64,000 nt of DNA from Hoeflea sp. (lineage in GTDB: Bacteria; Pseudomonadota; Alphaproteobacteria; Rhizobiales; Rhizobiaceae): the NCBI RefSeq assembly GCF_002733955.1, contig NZ_NVXQ01000001.1:310001-374000 (forward strand), read 5' to 3'. The notes beneath the pieces are model-generated. The model saw only the letters and a program-made list of their open reading frames with translations, did not search any database and had not been told where the DNA came from. Both the position numbers and the translations under genes were made by a program. Below, in pieces: positions 46,800 to 55,580 of the stretch. Every line of letters begins with the position of its first letter. The stretch's first letter is position 1.

Positions 46800-47963
46800 A
46801 TGGAAGAATATTCTAATATACGCGACATATTGGCAAAGCTGGTTTCCTATCCAACAGTCAGCCGCGACACCAATTTGCCGCTTGTCGAGTGGGTCAAAAC
46901 CTACCTTGAAAGCCATGGTATCTCATCGCACAGGGTGATGAGCCCCTGCGGCAAGAAAGCGCATCTTTATGCCCAGACCGGACCCGAGATCGATGGTGGT
47001 GTGATCCTGTCCGGTCACACCGATGTGGTTCCGGTCGACGGGCAGGCCTGGACCACCGATCCGTGGACTTTGACCGAGCGCGCCGGAAAGCTCTATGGCC
47101 GTGGCGCCTGTGACATGAAGGGTTTTGACGCGCTGGCACTGCTGGCCATGGCGCGCGCATCAAAACGCCCGCTCAAGCGTCCATTGCAACTGGCGTTCTC
47201 GTTCGACGAAGAGGTGGGCTGTGTCGCCGTTGTCGATCTGGTTGAAACCATGCGTGGAGCCTTGCCGCGCGCGCGGGAGGTCATTGTCGGCGAACCGACC
47301 ATGATGAAGGTGGTCACCGGCCACAAGGGCGGGCTTGGCTATCACGTCCATGTCCGGGGTCACGAAGTGCACTCCTCGCTGTTGCCTTATGGCGTCAGCG
47401 CCATCATGCAGGCGGCAAAACTGATCGACTGGGCCAACCTGCGCAACGCGGAAAATCAGCAGCGTGCGCCATCGGAACTCGCCGCCCCCTTCGAGCCGCC
47501 CTTCACCACGCTGCATGTCGGTCAGATCGAAGGCGGCACTGCACACAACATCACCGCCAGGGACTGCCGTTTCTTTATCGAATTTCGCTTTGTGCCCGGC
47601 GAAAGCCCCGAGGATTGGGCCGGTCTGTTCGAGGCAAAGGCAGCCGAACTGTCGGCCGAAATGCAGAAGATCCATCCCGACACGGGATTTGAGCTGAAAC
47701 GGGGATTTGCGCTTCCGGCCCTGTCGCCTGAAACCGACGGTCCGGCTGAAACGCTGGCACGCCGCTTGACCGGCGACAATGGCCAGCATGTGGTCAGCTA
47801 CGGCACCGAAGGCAGCCAGTTTCAGGTGCGCGGCTATTCCACCGTCATCTGCGGACCCGGCGATATCGCCCAGGCGCATCAGCCTGACGAGTTTCTCAGC
47901 CTCGAACAGCTTGCCGCCGGGGAGGCGTTCATCGACCGGCTGCTTGATTCGATGTGTGCGTGA
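46800..47963 (+). CDS. argE: M20-family deacylase, acetylornithine deacetylase type
   Basis: A 387-residue zinc hydrolase. Metal and catalytic residues are visible: H73 and D75 in GHTDVVPVD, D105 in GACDMKG, the EE pair E137-E138 in FSFDEEVG, E165 in VGEPT and a late histidine in AQAHQPDE. The dimerisation lid lies at about 180-290. The family match is ArgE, but paralogues of this type often hydrolyse other N-acyl amino acids or dipeptides. The position, divergent from an oligopeptide transporter and next to arginine catabolic genes, favours a catabolic deacylase over arginine biosynthesis. Confidence 0.85.
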   Translation: MEEYSNIRDILAKLVSYPTVSRDTNLPLVEWVKTYLESHGISSHRVMSPCGKKAHLYAQTGPEIDGGVILSGHTDVVPVDGQAWTTDPWTLTERAGKLYGRGACDMKGFDALALLAMARASKRPLKRPLQLAFSFDEEVGCVAVVDLVETMRGALPRAREVIVGEPTMMKVVTGHKGGLGYHVHVRGHEVHSSLLPYGVSAIMQAAKLIDWANLRNAENQQRAPSELAAPFEPPFTTLHVGQIEGGTAHNITARDCRFFIEFRFVPGESPEDWAGLFEAKAAELSAEMQKIHPDTGFELKRGFALPALSPETDGPAETLARRLTGDNGQHVVSYGTEGSQFQVRGYSTVICGPGDIAQAHQPDEFLSLEQLAAGEAFIDRLLDSMCA

Positions 47964-47996
47964 GCCCGGAAGGCCGGCATGCGGCGCCTGCTGACT

Positions 47997-49592
47997 TCAG
48001 TCGGAGCCGGCGTTGACAAATTCGATCAGGCAGGGCCGGGGCAGATCTTTGAGAGCCGAGATCAGGGCTTCCCGGCTTTCGACCCGGCGCGATGGCAGGC
48101 CATATGCAGCAGCGACCGCTGAAAAATCCGGGGCGGACGGGGTGACCCCAATCGGGGTGATGTGGGAAGCCTCCATCGACGTCTCGATTTCCATGTAGCC
48201 GGAATTGTTCCACGCCAGGAACGCCACGTTCGCATTGCAATCGCGCGCACTGCCGAGTTCGGCCAGCGTGAACTGGAATCCGCCATCGCCGAGCAGGGCT
48301 ACCACCGGGCGGGCGGGTTCCCCAAGTGCTGCGCCGATGGCCCCCGGCGCGGCGTAGCCCAGCGTGCCGAATCCGGTGGCGGAATTGAACCAGGAGGCCG
48401 GGCGGGGGGCGGCGACATACATGTTTCCCGCATAGACAAGCTGCGTCGAATCCCCGACGAGCGTGGCCTCCGGCAGTGCCTGCCAGATCTCCTGCAACAG
48501 GTCGATGTGACCGAGATAGCTGTCACCGATTTCGGCGCTGGCAAGCTCGCGCAGAGCGGCTGCCCGGGCGTTGCCGTCCGAAGGCGGTCGAGTCCAGCTT
48601 TTGGAATCCGCAAGCATGTCTTGCAGGAACCAGCCGATGTTAGCCTGGATCGCCAGGGCCGGGTGGGCCCCACGCGCAAGCTGGTCTTCGGCGATGTCGA
48701 CCCGGACCAGATTTGCCGGAAGCGTGAAGCCGCCATCCTCGTACATGTCGCAGTCAGTCGGCCCAAGCTCGGTTCCAAGCGCAAGCACCAGGTCGGACTG
48801 GTTGAGCATGTCCCGCACACAGCCAAGGCTCGGGCTGGCGGGGACGTCCAGCGCGTGACCAGCCATGATACCACGTGCATTGGTGGTGCTGATCACCGGC
48901 GCATCAAGGGCCTCGGCGAAACGGCGGACGGCCGTGGCGTGACGCACCGCGCCGCCGCCGATCAGGATGGCCGGTGTCTGCGATTGCGCGATAAAACTCG
49001 CTGCCGCCTCGAGATCAGGCGCCGCCGGATGCTGTGGCTGAACTTCGGGCATCGCGAAGCCGGCAGCGTCTGCCGGCAGTTTCATCACGTCCGTCGGGAT
49101 TTCAATGTGCACCGGTCCCGGACGGCCACTGGTCATGACCGAGAAGGCGCGGGCCAGAATTTCACCGAGATCCGCCGGATCGGTCAGCGTGTGCGACCAC
49201 AGTGCCACCGTGGCAGCCAGTGCCGCCTGATCCGGCAGCTCATGCAGATGCCCGCGGCCCTTGCCCAGCGTCGCCGTGGCATTGACGCCGGAGATCACAA
49301 GCATAGGGATGCTGTCAGCCCGCGCCTGGGCCATCGCGGTCAGCGTGTTTGTCAGGCCCGGTCCGGTGATGACGAAACAGACGCCGGGCCGCCCGGTGAC
49401 ACGCGCATAGCCATCGGCCATGAAGCCCGCACCCTGTTCGTGACGCGGCGTGATGTGGCGGATCGAGCTTGAGGCCAGGCCCCGGTACAGTTCGATGGTG
49501 TGAACGCCGGGAATGCCGAAGACGGTGTCGACGCCAGCCTGTTCCAGCATGCAGACCAGCGCTTCGCCAACTGTGGGACTTGCAGATGTCAT
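47997..49592 (-). CDS. aruI: Thiamine-diphosphate 2-ketoarginine (5-guanidino-2-oxopentanoate) decarboxylase, AruI-like
   Basis: A 531-residue ThDP enzyme. The N-terminal PYR domain contains the catalytic glutamate in TPRHEQGAGFMADGYARVTG, and the C-terminal PP domain has the cofactor motif GDGGFQFTLAELGSARDCNA-N. The N-terminus (VDTVFGIPGVHTIELYRGLA) is very close to P. aeruginosa AruI, not to acetolactate synthase of biosynthesis. AruI decarboxylates 2-ketoarginine to 4-guanidinobutanal. The gene overlaps the aminotransferase stop by 1 base, as expected for the AruH-AruI pair. The aldehyde dehydrogenase and guanidinobutyrase for later steps are not in the window. Confidence 0.85.
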   Translation of the reverse strand: MTSASPTVGEALVCMLEQAGVDTVFGIPGVHTIELYRGLASSSIRHITPRHEQGAGFMADGYARVTGRPGVCFVITGPGLTNTLTAMAQARADSIPMLVISGVNATATLGKGRGHLHELPDQAALAATVALWSHTLTDPADLGEILARAFSVMTSGRPGPVHIEIPTDVMKLPADAAGFAMPEVQPQHPAAPDLEAAASFIAQSQTPAILIGGGAVRHATAVRRFAEALDAPVISTTNARGIMAGHALDVPASPSLGCVRDMLNQSDLVLALGTELGPTDCDMYEDGGFTLPANLVRVDIAEDQLARGAHPALAIQANIGWFLQDMLADSKSWTRPPSDGNARAAALRELASAEIGDSYLGHIDLLQEIWQALPEATLVGDSTQLVYAGNMYVAAPRPASWFNSATGFGTLGYAAPGAIGAALGEPARPVVALLGDGGFQFTLAELGSARDCNANVAFLAWNNSGYMEIETSMEASHITPIGVTPSAPDFSAVAAAYGLPSRRVESREALISALKDLPRPCLIEFVNAGSD

Positions 49593-50755
49593 CAGATACT
49601 TTCCACGAAGCTGGAAATGCGGCGGCAGGCTTCCACCACAGATTCGTCGGGCACTGTCAGGCTGAGCCGGACCAGTTTGCCGGCATTGTCGCCAAAAGAC
49701 GAGCCAGGCATCACGGCGACGCCGGCGTCCAGCAGACGCCAGGCAAAGGTCTCGCCGTCCAGCCCGGTAGCGGAGACGTCGAAAACGATGAACATGCCGG
49801 CCCGCGGGCGGAACGGCACCATCGATCCGGTCTTCTCCAGCGTATCGGCAAACAGCGCAGCCCGGCGTTTGTAGGATTCCCGCATCCTGGTGGACGTGGT
49901 CAGATCGCTGTTGAGCGCAAACGCCGTCATGTCGGCGATAAACGGTTGGTTGCCGAACAGCATGGTTTCCGACAGCGGCAGCAGTTTCTCGCAGAATTCC
50001 TGCGGGCCGACCGCCCAGCCGCTGCGGAAACCCGGTGCTGCATGCGACTTGGAAATGGATGAGACCGCAATCACCCGTTCAGCCAGCTCCGGCATGTCGA
50101 AGGGGGAGGCGAATGCGCCGTCAAACACCAGTTCTTCATAGACTTCGTCGGCAACGATCCAGAGGTCATGCGCCTTGCAGACCGCACCGATTTCCGCGAC
50201 CTCCTCGGCGCTCAACACCGCCCCGGTCGGGTTGTGCGGTGAATTCAGCAACAGGACCCGCGAGGCCGGTGTAATCGAAGCTTCCAGATCCCTGGCACTG
50301 AGACGGAACCCGTTTTCCGCCCTCAAGGGCACCGATTGCCGGTGCGCACCGCTGGCCGAAATGACGCCGTCATAGGTGGCGTAGAACGGATCGCCCACCA
50401 GAACGCCGTCACCGGGACCCGTCAGTCCCATCATCGTCGCGTAGAGTGCGGTCTGGGTGCCCGGGAAGCACAGAACATTGCTCTGATCGACGCCTGCGCG
50501 GCGTCTGGCATAGCGGGCTGCGATCGCGTCGAGCAATTCAGGCTCGCCGCGGCCGCTTGAATAGCCGGTGCGCCCGGCCAGCATCGACTGGTGGCAGACC
50601 TCGAACAGTTGCGGATCCGGCGGCAGATCCGGCTCGCCGATGGTCAGTTCGATGATGTCGGCGCCGGCGGCCTCCATCTCGCGGCTGCGCTGGTGAATGG
50701 CCCATTTGGCGCCGCCGGTGTGCGCCAGCCGCTCGGTGATTGCCGCGTATCTCAT
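49592..50755 (-). CDS. aruH: PLP aminotransferase, arginine:pyruvate transaminase (AruH)-like
   Basis: A 387-residue class I/II fold type I aminotransferase. Key segments are TIGEPDLPPDPQLF, SSGRGEPELLDAIA, NSPHNPTGAVLS, VADEVYEELVFDG and the PLP lysine in SSISKSHAAPGFRSGW. The N-terminus (MRYAAITERLAHTGGAKWAI) resembles AruH, which transfers the alpha-amino group of arginine to pyruvate giving 2-ketoarginine. Pairing with the AruI-like gene supports this. Aspartate- or other aminotransferase activity remains possible. The start lies 5 bases after the TetR stop. Confidence 0.82.
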   Translation of the reverse strand: MRYAAITERLAHTGGAKWAIHQRSREMEAAGADIIELTIGEPDLPPDPQLFEVCHQSMLAGRTGYSSGRGEPELLDAIAARYARRRAGVDQSNVLCFPGTQTALYATMMGLTGPGDGVLVGDPFYATYDGVISASGAHRQSVPLRAENGFRLSARDLEASITPASRVLLLNSPHNPTGAVLSAEEVAEIGAVCKAHDLWIVADEVYEELVFDGAFASPFDMPELAERVIAVSSISKSHAAPGFRSGWAVGPQEFCEKLLPLSETMLFGNQPFIADMTAFALNSDLTTSTRMRESYKRRAALFADTLEKTGSMVPFRPRAGMFIVFDVSATGLDGETFAWRLLDAGVAVMPGSSFGDNAGKLVRLSLTVPDESVVEACRRISSFVESI

Positions 50756-50760
50756 TATGA

Positions 50761-51390
50761 TCAGTCCTTGAAGTCGGCCGGGTCGATGCCAAGCAGAGTG
50801 GCTGTGGAATTGAGTGCGATCTGCACCACGTTGAGGCGGGAGAAATCATCACCGCCCATGGAAATTTCGATCCAGAGACCGTCGAGCAATGCGTTAAGCA
50901 CAATCGCACGCTGGTGGATGTCCTGTGCGGAGGCCGGTGTCCCGCGCTCTGCGAAGACTTCCCCGATCAGCCTTTCGACCAGATCGCGAAATGCCTGGTA
51001 GCCTTCGCGGTGCACTTCCGCCATCACCGGGTCCGAGTGCACCGTTCCAATGAAGGCTGCCCAGATCGACAGTGTCCGGCCGTCGGCCACGGGTGCCGTA
51101 ACACTGGCGCGGATCAATCCGGCCAGACGCGTCTGGGCCGGGCCTTCGCCGCAGCCTGCTTCCGCCGCGGCGATGAGGTCCGATATGAAGGTCCGGTAGG
51201 CGGCCGCGACAAGCCGTTCCTTGTTGTCGAAATAGCGCCGGATCAGCCCGGGCGTGACGCCTGCGCGAAACGCAACCTCACGCACGGTCGCGCCGGCCAG
51301 TCCGAGCTCGGCGACGCTGTCGAGAGTGGCTGCAATCAGGTCATTCTGTCGGACAGCCTCGGTTTCGCGATGGAAGGTCCGTCGTGTCAT
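50761..51390 (-). CDS. TetR-family regulator, BetI-like
   Basis: A 209-residue repressor. The HTH reads LIAATLDSVAELGLAGATVR with recognition helix GVTPGLIRRYFDNKERLV, and the C-terminal domain (FRDLVERLIGEVFAE, LNALLDGLWIEISMGG) is of the BetI type. The ATG overlaps the stop of the hydrolase gene upstream by 4 bases. It sits inside the arginine-type operon and is a candidate to bind the perfect palindrome at 52277-52293. Ligand unknown; despite the BetI resemblance the neighbours are guanidino-acid genes, not choline genes. Confidence 0.88.
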   Translation of the reverse strand: MTRRTFHRETEAVRQNDLIAATLDSVAELGLAGATVREVAFRAGVTPGLIRRYFDNKERLVAAAYRTFISDLIAAAEAGCGEGPAQTRLAGLIRASVTAPVADGRTLSIWAAFIGTVHSDPVMAEVHREGYQAFRDLVERLIGEVFAERGTPASAQDIHQRAIVLNALLDGLWIEISMGGDDFSRLNVVQIALNSTATLLGIDPADFKD

Positions 51391-52256
51391 TCACGCCACA
51401 CGGGGCGGGTGAGACAGGTCGGGCCGCCTTCGCAGGGAATGCAAAGGGCGTCCGCATTGAACGCGGTGACCTTGCAGCCGGCCTGTTCCATCAGCGCCCG
51501 GGTTTTCGGAAATCCGTCAACCATGATGACCTCGCCCGGCGTCAGCGCCAGCACATTGAGATTGAGCCCGTTGGAGGCCGCGAACTCGTCGTCGGGGGCT
51601 TCAACCAGCGTGTAGCCGCGGTCCTTCAGCAATTGCCAGAACGCCACCGGCAGCATCGGTGCATAGACCAGCGCCAGCTTCGCATCGAGCGGCGACATCA
51701 CCGACATCAGGTGCAGGCAGGCCTCCGCGCCATTGCCGAGCGGAAGGTCGAAGCCCAGAACCGATACGCCCAGCGGCGCCAGCAGTGCGCCCAGCTGTTC
51801 GATGCCTGCCTGGTTGGTGCGTACACCGCGTCCGACCGCAAGCGTATTTTCATCGACCCAGATACAGTCGCCGCCCTCGACCACGCCGGGCGCTTCGATC
51901 CGGCCCAGAATGGGAACGCCCGCGGATTTGTAGGCGGCCTCATGCAGGTCCGGCTCGCCCATCCGGCCGGGCTTGCCCATGCGCAGGATGACTGCGCCCT
52001 TGTCGGTGACCAGGGATGGATCATGCGTGAACATGGCGTCAGCCAGGCCGTCGCCGCTGTCCTCGATCCAGATGATCTCCGTACCGCTGGCGGACACGAG
52101 ATCGGCAAAGACGCCGAACTGCTCGATGGCGCGATCGCCGTCAAAACCTGCGCCGTAATGCCAGTCCTCGGGTTTGGCCTGGCGCAGGCTGTCGCCCGGC
52201 GCGCGCATTACAACCCGCTTGAGCGGGGGCGTCATGGATTGAGATCCGTATGTCAT
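51387..52256 (-). CDS. Dimethylarginine dimethylaminohydrolase / arginine deiminase-type guanidino hydrolase
   Basis: A 289-residue protein of the amidinotransferase/DDAH fold. The catalytic triad can be placed as E127 (GVVEGGDCIW), H182 (ACLHLMSV) and the nucleophile C281 (CEGGPTCLTRP), with the substrate-guiding FTHDPSLVTD at 76-85. DDAH converts N-dimethylarginine to citrulline and dimethylamine; arginine deiminase relatives release ammonia. Length fits DDAH (about 255-290), not full arginine deiminase (about 410). The start is uncertain: ATG 52256 or ATG 52235. It is the first gene of the operon with TetR, AruH and AruI. Confidence 0.83.
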   Translation of the reverse strand: MTYGSQSMTPPLKRVVMRAPGDSLRQAKPEDWHYGAGFDGDRAIEQFGVFADLVSASGTEIIWIEDSGDGLADAMFTHDPSLVTDKGAVILRMGKPGRMGEPDLHEAAYKSAGVPILGRIEAPGVVEGGDCIWVDENTLAVGRGVRTNQAGIEQLGALLAPLGVSVLGFDLPLGNGAEACLHLMSVMSPLDAKLALVYAPMLPVAFWQLLKDRGYTLVEAPDDEFAASNGLNLNVLALTPGEVIMVDGFPKTRALMEQAGCKVTAFNADALCIPCEGGPTCLTRPVWRE

Positions 52257-52276
52257 GAGATGATCCGTTAGGGGGA

Positions 52277-52293
52277 ATAATTTCCGAAATTAT
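52277..52293. promoter_or_regulatory. Perfect palindromic operator between divergent guanidino-acid operon and amino acid transporter
   Basis: ATAATTTC-C-GAAATTAT, an 8-1-8 perfect palindrome in the 109-base divergent promoter region. It is positioned to control both directions; the operon-encoded TetR protein is the natural candidate. Confidence 0.65.
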
Positions 52294-52365
52294 ACACTTG
52301 ATTAATTACTGCGCAAGGGTCACGATCGCCCAACTTCGCTCCACCCGGAGCATCAGAGGAGCCGC

Positions 52366-53172
52366 ATGAGCAGTCCACAACCCGGAGCCAGAACCGGCGC
52401 CGCAGTATCCAAGCCAGCCGTTGAAGTTGCCGATCTTCGCAAGAAATTCGGCGACCTCGAGGTGCTCAAGGGAGTCTCGCTCACAGCCGGCAACGGCGAC
52501 GTTGTTGCCATCATTGGCGGATCCGGATCGGGCAAGTCGACCCTGCTTCGCTGCATCAACATGCTTGAACTTCCGACCAGCGGTGCCATCAGCATCCAGG
52601 GCGAGACCATCGAGATGAAGCCCGATGGCCGTGACGGTCTCCGGCCCGCCAATGCGGCCCAGCTCCGCCGCATCCGCACCCGGCTCGCCATGGTGTTTCA
52701 GAGCTTCAATCTCTGGCAGCACATGACAGTGCTCGGCAATGTCATCGAGGCGCCAGTGCAGGTCATGGGCGTACCGCGCGACGAAGCCATTGCCCGCGCC
52801 GAGAAGTTGCTTGAGCGCGTTGGTCTGTCCGACAAGCGCGATGTCTATCCGGCGTTTCTTTCGGGCGGCCAGCAGCAGCGCGCGGCCATTGCCCGGGCGC
52901 TGGCTGTCGAGCCCGAAGTCATGCTGTTTGACGAACCGACGTCGGCGCTGGATCCGGAATTGGTCGGCGAAGTGCTGGCCGTGATTGCCGATCTGGCGCG
53001 CGAAGGCCGCACCATGCTTCTGGTCACCCACGAAATGAAATTTGCCCGCGAGGTTGCCAATCACGTGGTCTTCCTCGCTGACGGGGTGATTGAGGAGGAG
53101 GGTCCGCCGGACCTCGTCTACAGCGCGCCGAAATCCGAGCGTCTGCGAAAATTCCTTGCGACTGTTGAATAG
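52366..53172 (+). CDS. Polar amino acid ABC transporter ATPase (HisP/ArtP type)
   Basis: A 268-residue ATPase of the PAAT family: Walker A GGSGSGKST, Q-loop MVFQSFNLWQHMTVLGNV, signature LSGGQQQRAAIARA, Walker B VMLFDEPTSALDPELVGEV and switch VTHEMKFAREV. The ATG has AGAGGAG upstream. First gene of a four-gene operon with binding protein and two permeases. Divergent from DDAH-AruHI, so arginine, methylarginine or another basic amino acid is the likely cargo. Confidence 0.93.
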   Translation: MSSPQPGARTGAAVSKPAVEVADLRKKFGDLEVLKGVSLTAGNGDVVAIIGGSGSGKSTLLRCINMLELPTSGAISIQGETIEMKPDGRDGLRPANAAQLRRIRTRLAMVFQSFNLWQHMTVLGNVIEAPVQVMGVPRDEAIARAEKLLERVGLSDKRDVYPAFLSGGQQQRAAIARALAVEPEVMLFDEPTSALDPELVGEVLAVIADLAREGRTMLLVTHEMKFAREVANHVVFLADGVIEEEGPPDLVYSAPKSERLRKFLATVE

Positions 53173-53218
53173 TCCAAGGCTCAATGGGCTCAGCCCGAAC
53201 TCTTAACAGGGGAAAACC

Positions 53219-53989
53219 ATGAAGAACAAAATCATCACCACGATCGCCGCTTTCGGCCTGTCGCTTGCAGCCAATGCCGCATCCGCTGAAACCGTGCGCG
53301 TCGGCGTCGCGGCCGAACCCTATCCGCCGTTCACCGAGCCTGATGCCTCGGGCAACTGGACCGGCTGGGAAATCGAATTCATGAACGCTGTCTGCGCAGA
53401 AGCCAAGCTCGATTGCGTGGTCACGCCGGTGGCCTGGGACGGCATCATTCCGGCACTCACTTCGAACAAGATCGACGCCATCATCGGCTCCATGTCGATC
53501 ACCGAAGAGCGTCAGAAGACCATCGATTTCTCCGACAAGTACTACAACACGCCATCAGTGATTGCGACGTCCAAGGGCTCGGGCATCACGCCGGATGCTG
53601 CCGGCCTCGAGGGCAAGATCATCGGCGTTCAGGTGTCCACCATCCACCAGGACTACGTCACCACGCACTTTGCCGACGCAGCCGCCGAGATCAAGGAATA
53701 CCAGACCCAGGATGAAGCCAACCAGGATCTGGTTGCCGGCCGCGTCGACGCCATCATGGCGGATTCGCTGGCGCTTGATGCTTTCGTCAAATCCGATGCC
53801 TGCTGCGAGATCGTCGGCGCGGTTGAAGACGATCCGGCAATCCTCGGCGCCGGTGTTGGCATTGGCCTGCGCAAGGGCGACGATGAGCTGCGTGAGAAAT
53901 TCAACACCGCCATCGCCGCGATCCGCGAAAACGGCACCTATGCCGAATTCTCGAAGGCCTATTTCGACTTCGACATCTACGGCCAGTAA
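53219..53989 (+). CDS. Basic/polar amino acid ABC transporter substrate-binding protein (family 3)
   Basis: A 256-residue periplasmic protein with signal peptide ending NAASA-ET. Family 3 pattern: VGVAAEPYPPFTEPDASGNW, GWEIEFMNAVCAEAKLDC, VAWDGIIPALTSNKIDAIIG with SMSITEERQKTIDFSDKYY, closest in style to lysine/arginine/ornithine- and octopine-binding proteins. Two cysteine pairs may form disulfides. A 16-base-arm hairpin follows the gene. Ligand inferred from the neighbouring arginine genes. Confidence 0.92.
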   Translation: MKNKIITTIAAFGLSLAANAASAETVRVGVAAEPYPPFTEPDASGNWTGWEIEFMNAVCAEAKLDCVVTPVAWDGIIPALTSNKIDAIIGSMSITEERQKTIDFSDKYYNTPSVIATSKGSGITPDAAGLEGKIIGVQVSTIHQDYVTTHFADAAAEIKEYQTQDEANQDLVAGRVDAIMADSLALDAFVKSDACCEIVGAVEDDPAILGAGVGIGLRKGDDELREKFNTAIAAIRENGTYAEFSKAYFDFDIYGQ

Positions 53990-54017
53990 CATGCCTGACC
54001 TGGCGCGTTGCGCTGCC

Positions 54018-54050
54018 ACCAGCCCGGCGGATCTGATCCGCCGGGCTGGT
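54018..54050 (+). repeat. Perfect 16-bp-arm hairpin between binding-protein and permease genes
   Basis: Arms 54018-54033 and 54035-54050 are fully complementary around a single central base, 28 bases after the binding-protein stop and 13 before the permease ATG. There is no T run, so it would act as an mRNA stabiliser or partial attenuator rather than a simple terminator. Confidence 0.85.
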
Positions 54051-54063
54051 AAGGCCGTTTCAC

Positions 54064-54795
54064 ATGTTTGACTGGATCGCGGGCCTTGCCGCCTGGGAAC
54101 TGCTGGCGCTGGAACCGCCCGGCTGGGGCGGCGTGCTGCTGAAAGGCCTGGCGGTCTCGTTGCAGGTGGCCGTCGGCGGCTATCTTCTGGGCTTCCTGAT
54201 CGGCGTTGGCGGTGCCACCGGCAAGCTCTATGGCGGCCCGATCCTGCGCGACATTCTCGATGTCTACACCACTTTGGTGCGCGCCGTGCCGGAGCTGGTT
54301 CTCATCCTGCTGCTCTATTACGCCGGAACCGACGCGCTCAACCAGATCATGATCCTGTTCGGCGCCGAGCGTGTCGACATCAGCGGGTTGGCTGCCGGCA
54401 TCTTCGTCATCGGCGTGGTGCAGGGCGCCTACCAGACCGAGGTGCTGCGCGGGGCCTTCAAGGCGGTGCCGCATGGCGAGACCGAAGCCGCGCGCGCCTA
54501 TGGCATGTCGCCGCTGCAGGTTCTGCGCCGCATCACGCTTCCCGGCATGCTGCCCCATGCGGTTCCGGGGCTTTCCAATCTCTGGCTGATCGCCACCAAG
54601 GACACCGCTCTTCTGGCCGTCGTCGGCGTTGCTGAACTGACGCTGGTCACCCGCCAGGCCGGCGGCACCACCAAATCCTACTTCCTGTTCTTCTGCGCTG
54701 CGGGGCTGCTCTACCTGATGGTGACACTGCTTTCCAATGTTGTCATCCGCCGTATCGAGCGCTACGCCCGCCGCGGCATGCCGACGGTGCGCTGA
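54064..54795 (+). CDS. Polar amino acid ABC transporter permease (HisQ type)
   Basis: A 243-residue His/Glu/Gln/Arg-type permease with about five membrane helices. LLKGLAVSLQVAVGGYLLGF opens the domain, TTLVRAVPELVLILLLYYAG is the family core and the EAA loop reads ETEAARAYGMSPLQVLRRIT. The stop overlaps the next permease ATG by 1 base (TGATG). Works as a heterodimer with that protein. Confidence 0.92.
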   Translation: MFDWIAGLAAWELLALEPPGWGGVLLKGLAVSLQVAVGGYLLGFLIGVGGATGKLYGGPILRDILDVYTTLVRAVPELVLILLLYYAGTDALNQIMILFGAERVDISGLAAGIFVIGVVQGAYQTEVLRGAFKAVPHGETEAARAYGMSPLQVLRRITLPGMLPHAVPGLSNLWLIATKDTALLAVVGVAELTLVTRQAGGTTKSYFLFFCAAGLLYLMVTLLSNVVIRRIERYARRGMPTVR

Positions 54796-55577
54796 TGAGC
54801 CCGGACAAAAGACGCTGGAATGAACCGCACCGTCTGGTGCTGCTGGCAATCGCGGTCGGCATCGTGCTTTTCGCCGCCTACAACATGCGCTGGGATTGGC
54901 TGCCGCGCTATTCCGGTCGGCTTGTCGAAGGTGTCGGCACCACGTTGTGGCTGCTGTTCCTGACCTCGGTTCTGGGCTTTCTGCTGGCTGTGCCACTGGG
55001 GTTGGCGCAGGCCGCAGGGCCGGTCTGGCTGTCCGCACCGGCGCGGGCCTTCTGCACCGTGATCCGCGGCACGCCGCTGCTCTTGCAGCTCTGGCTGCTC
55101 TATTACGGTCTGGGTTCGCTGTTTGCCTACTGGCCCGAAATCCGCCAGTCCTGGGCCTGGCCCTATCTGCGTTCGGCCTGGCCCTACGGAGTGCTGGCGC
55201 TGACCATCTCCTTTGCTGGATACGAGGGCGAGGTGATGCGCGGTGCTTTTGCTGGTGTGCCCAAGGGCGAGCTCGAGGCCGGCCGCGCCTACGGCATGTC
55301 GCCCCTGACCGTGTTCCGCCGGATCTGGTTGCCCCGCGCCATTCATCGGGCGCTGCCGACGCTGGCAGGCGAAACCGTGCTGCAGCTCAAGGCCACGCCG
55401 CTGGTCGCCACCATCACCGTGGTCGATGTCTATGCCATCATCTCGCGGGTCCGCCAGGACACCTATCTCACCTATGAGCCGCTCTTGCTGCTGGCGCTGA
55501 TCTACATGATGCTGACCGGTGTGCTGGTGCTCGCCTTCCGCTGGCTCGAGGCGAGGGTGCCGGTCAAGGGCGGCTGA
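54795..55577 (+). CDS. Polar amino acid ABC transporter permease (HisM type)
   Basis: A 260-residue permease. VEGVGTTLWLLFLTSVLGFL opens the family domain, IRGTPLLLQLWLLYYGLGSL is the core and the EAA loop reads ELEAGRAYGMSPLTVFRRIW. Together with the preceding protein it forms the channel for the basic amino acid transporter. The stop is 3 bases from the convergent AraC-type gene. Confidence 0.92.
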   Translation: MSPDKRRWNEPHRLVLLAIAVGIVLFAAYNMRWDWLPRYSGRLVEGVGTTLWLLFLTSVLGFLLAVPLGLAQAAGPVWLSAPARAFCTVIRGTPLLLQLWLLYYGLGSLFAYWPEIRQSWAWPYLRSAWPYGVLALTISFAGYEGEVMRGAFAGVPKGELEAGRAYGMSPLTVFRRIWLPRAIHRALPTLAGETVLQLKATPLVATITVVDVYAIISRVRQDTYLTYEPLLLLALIYMMLTGVLVLAFRWLEARVPVKGG

Positions 55578-55580
55578 TTT

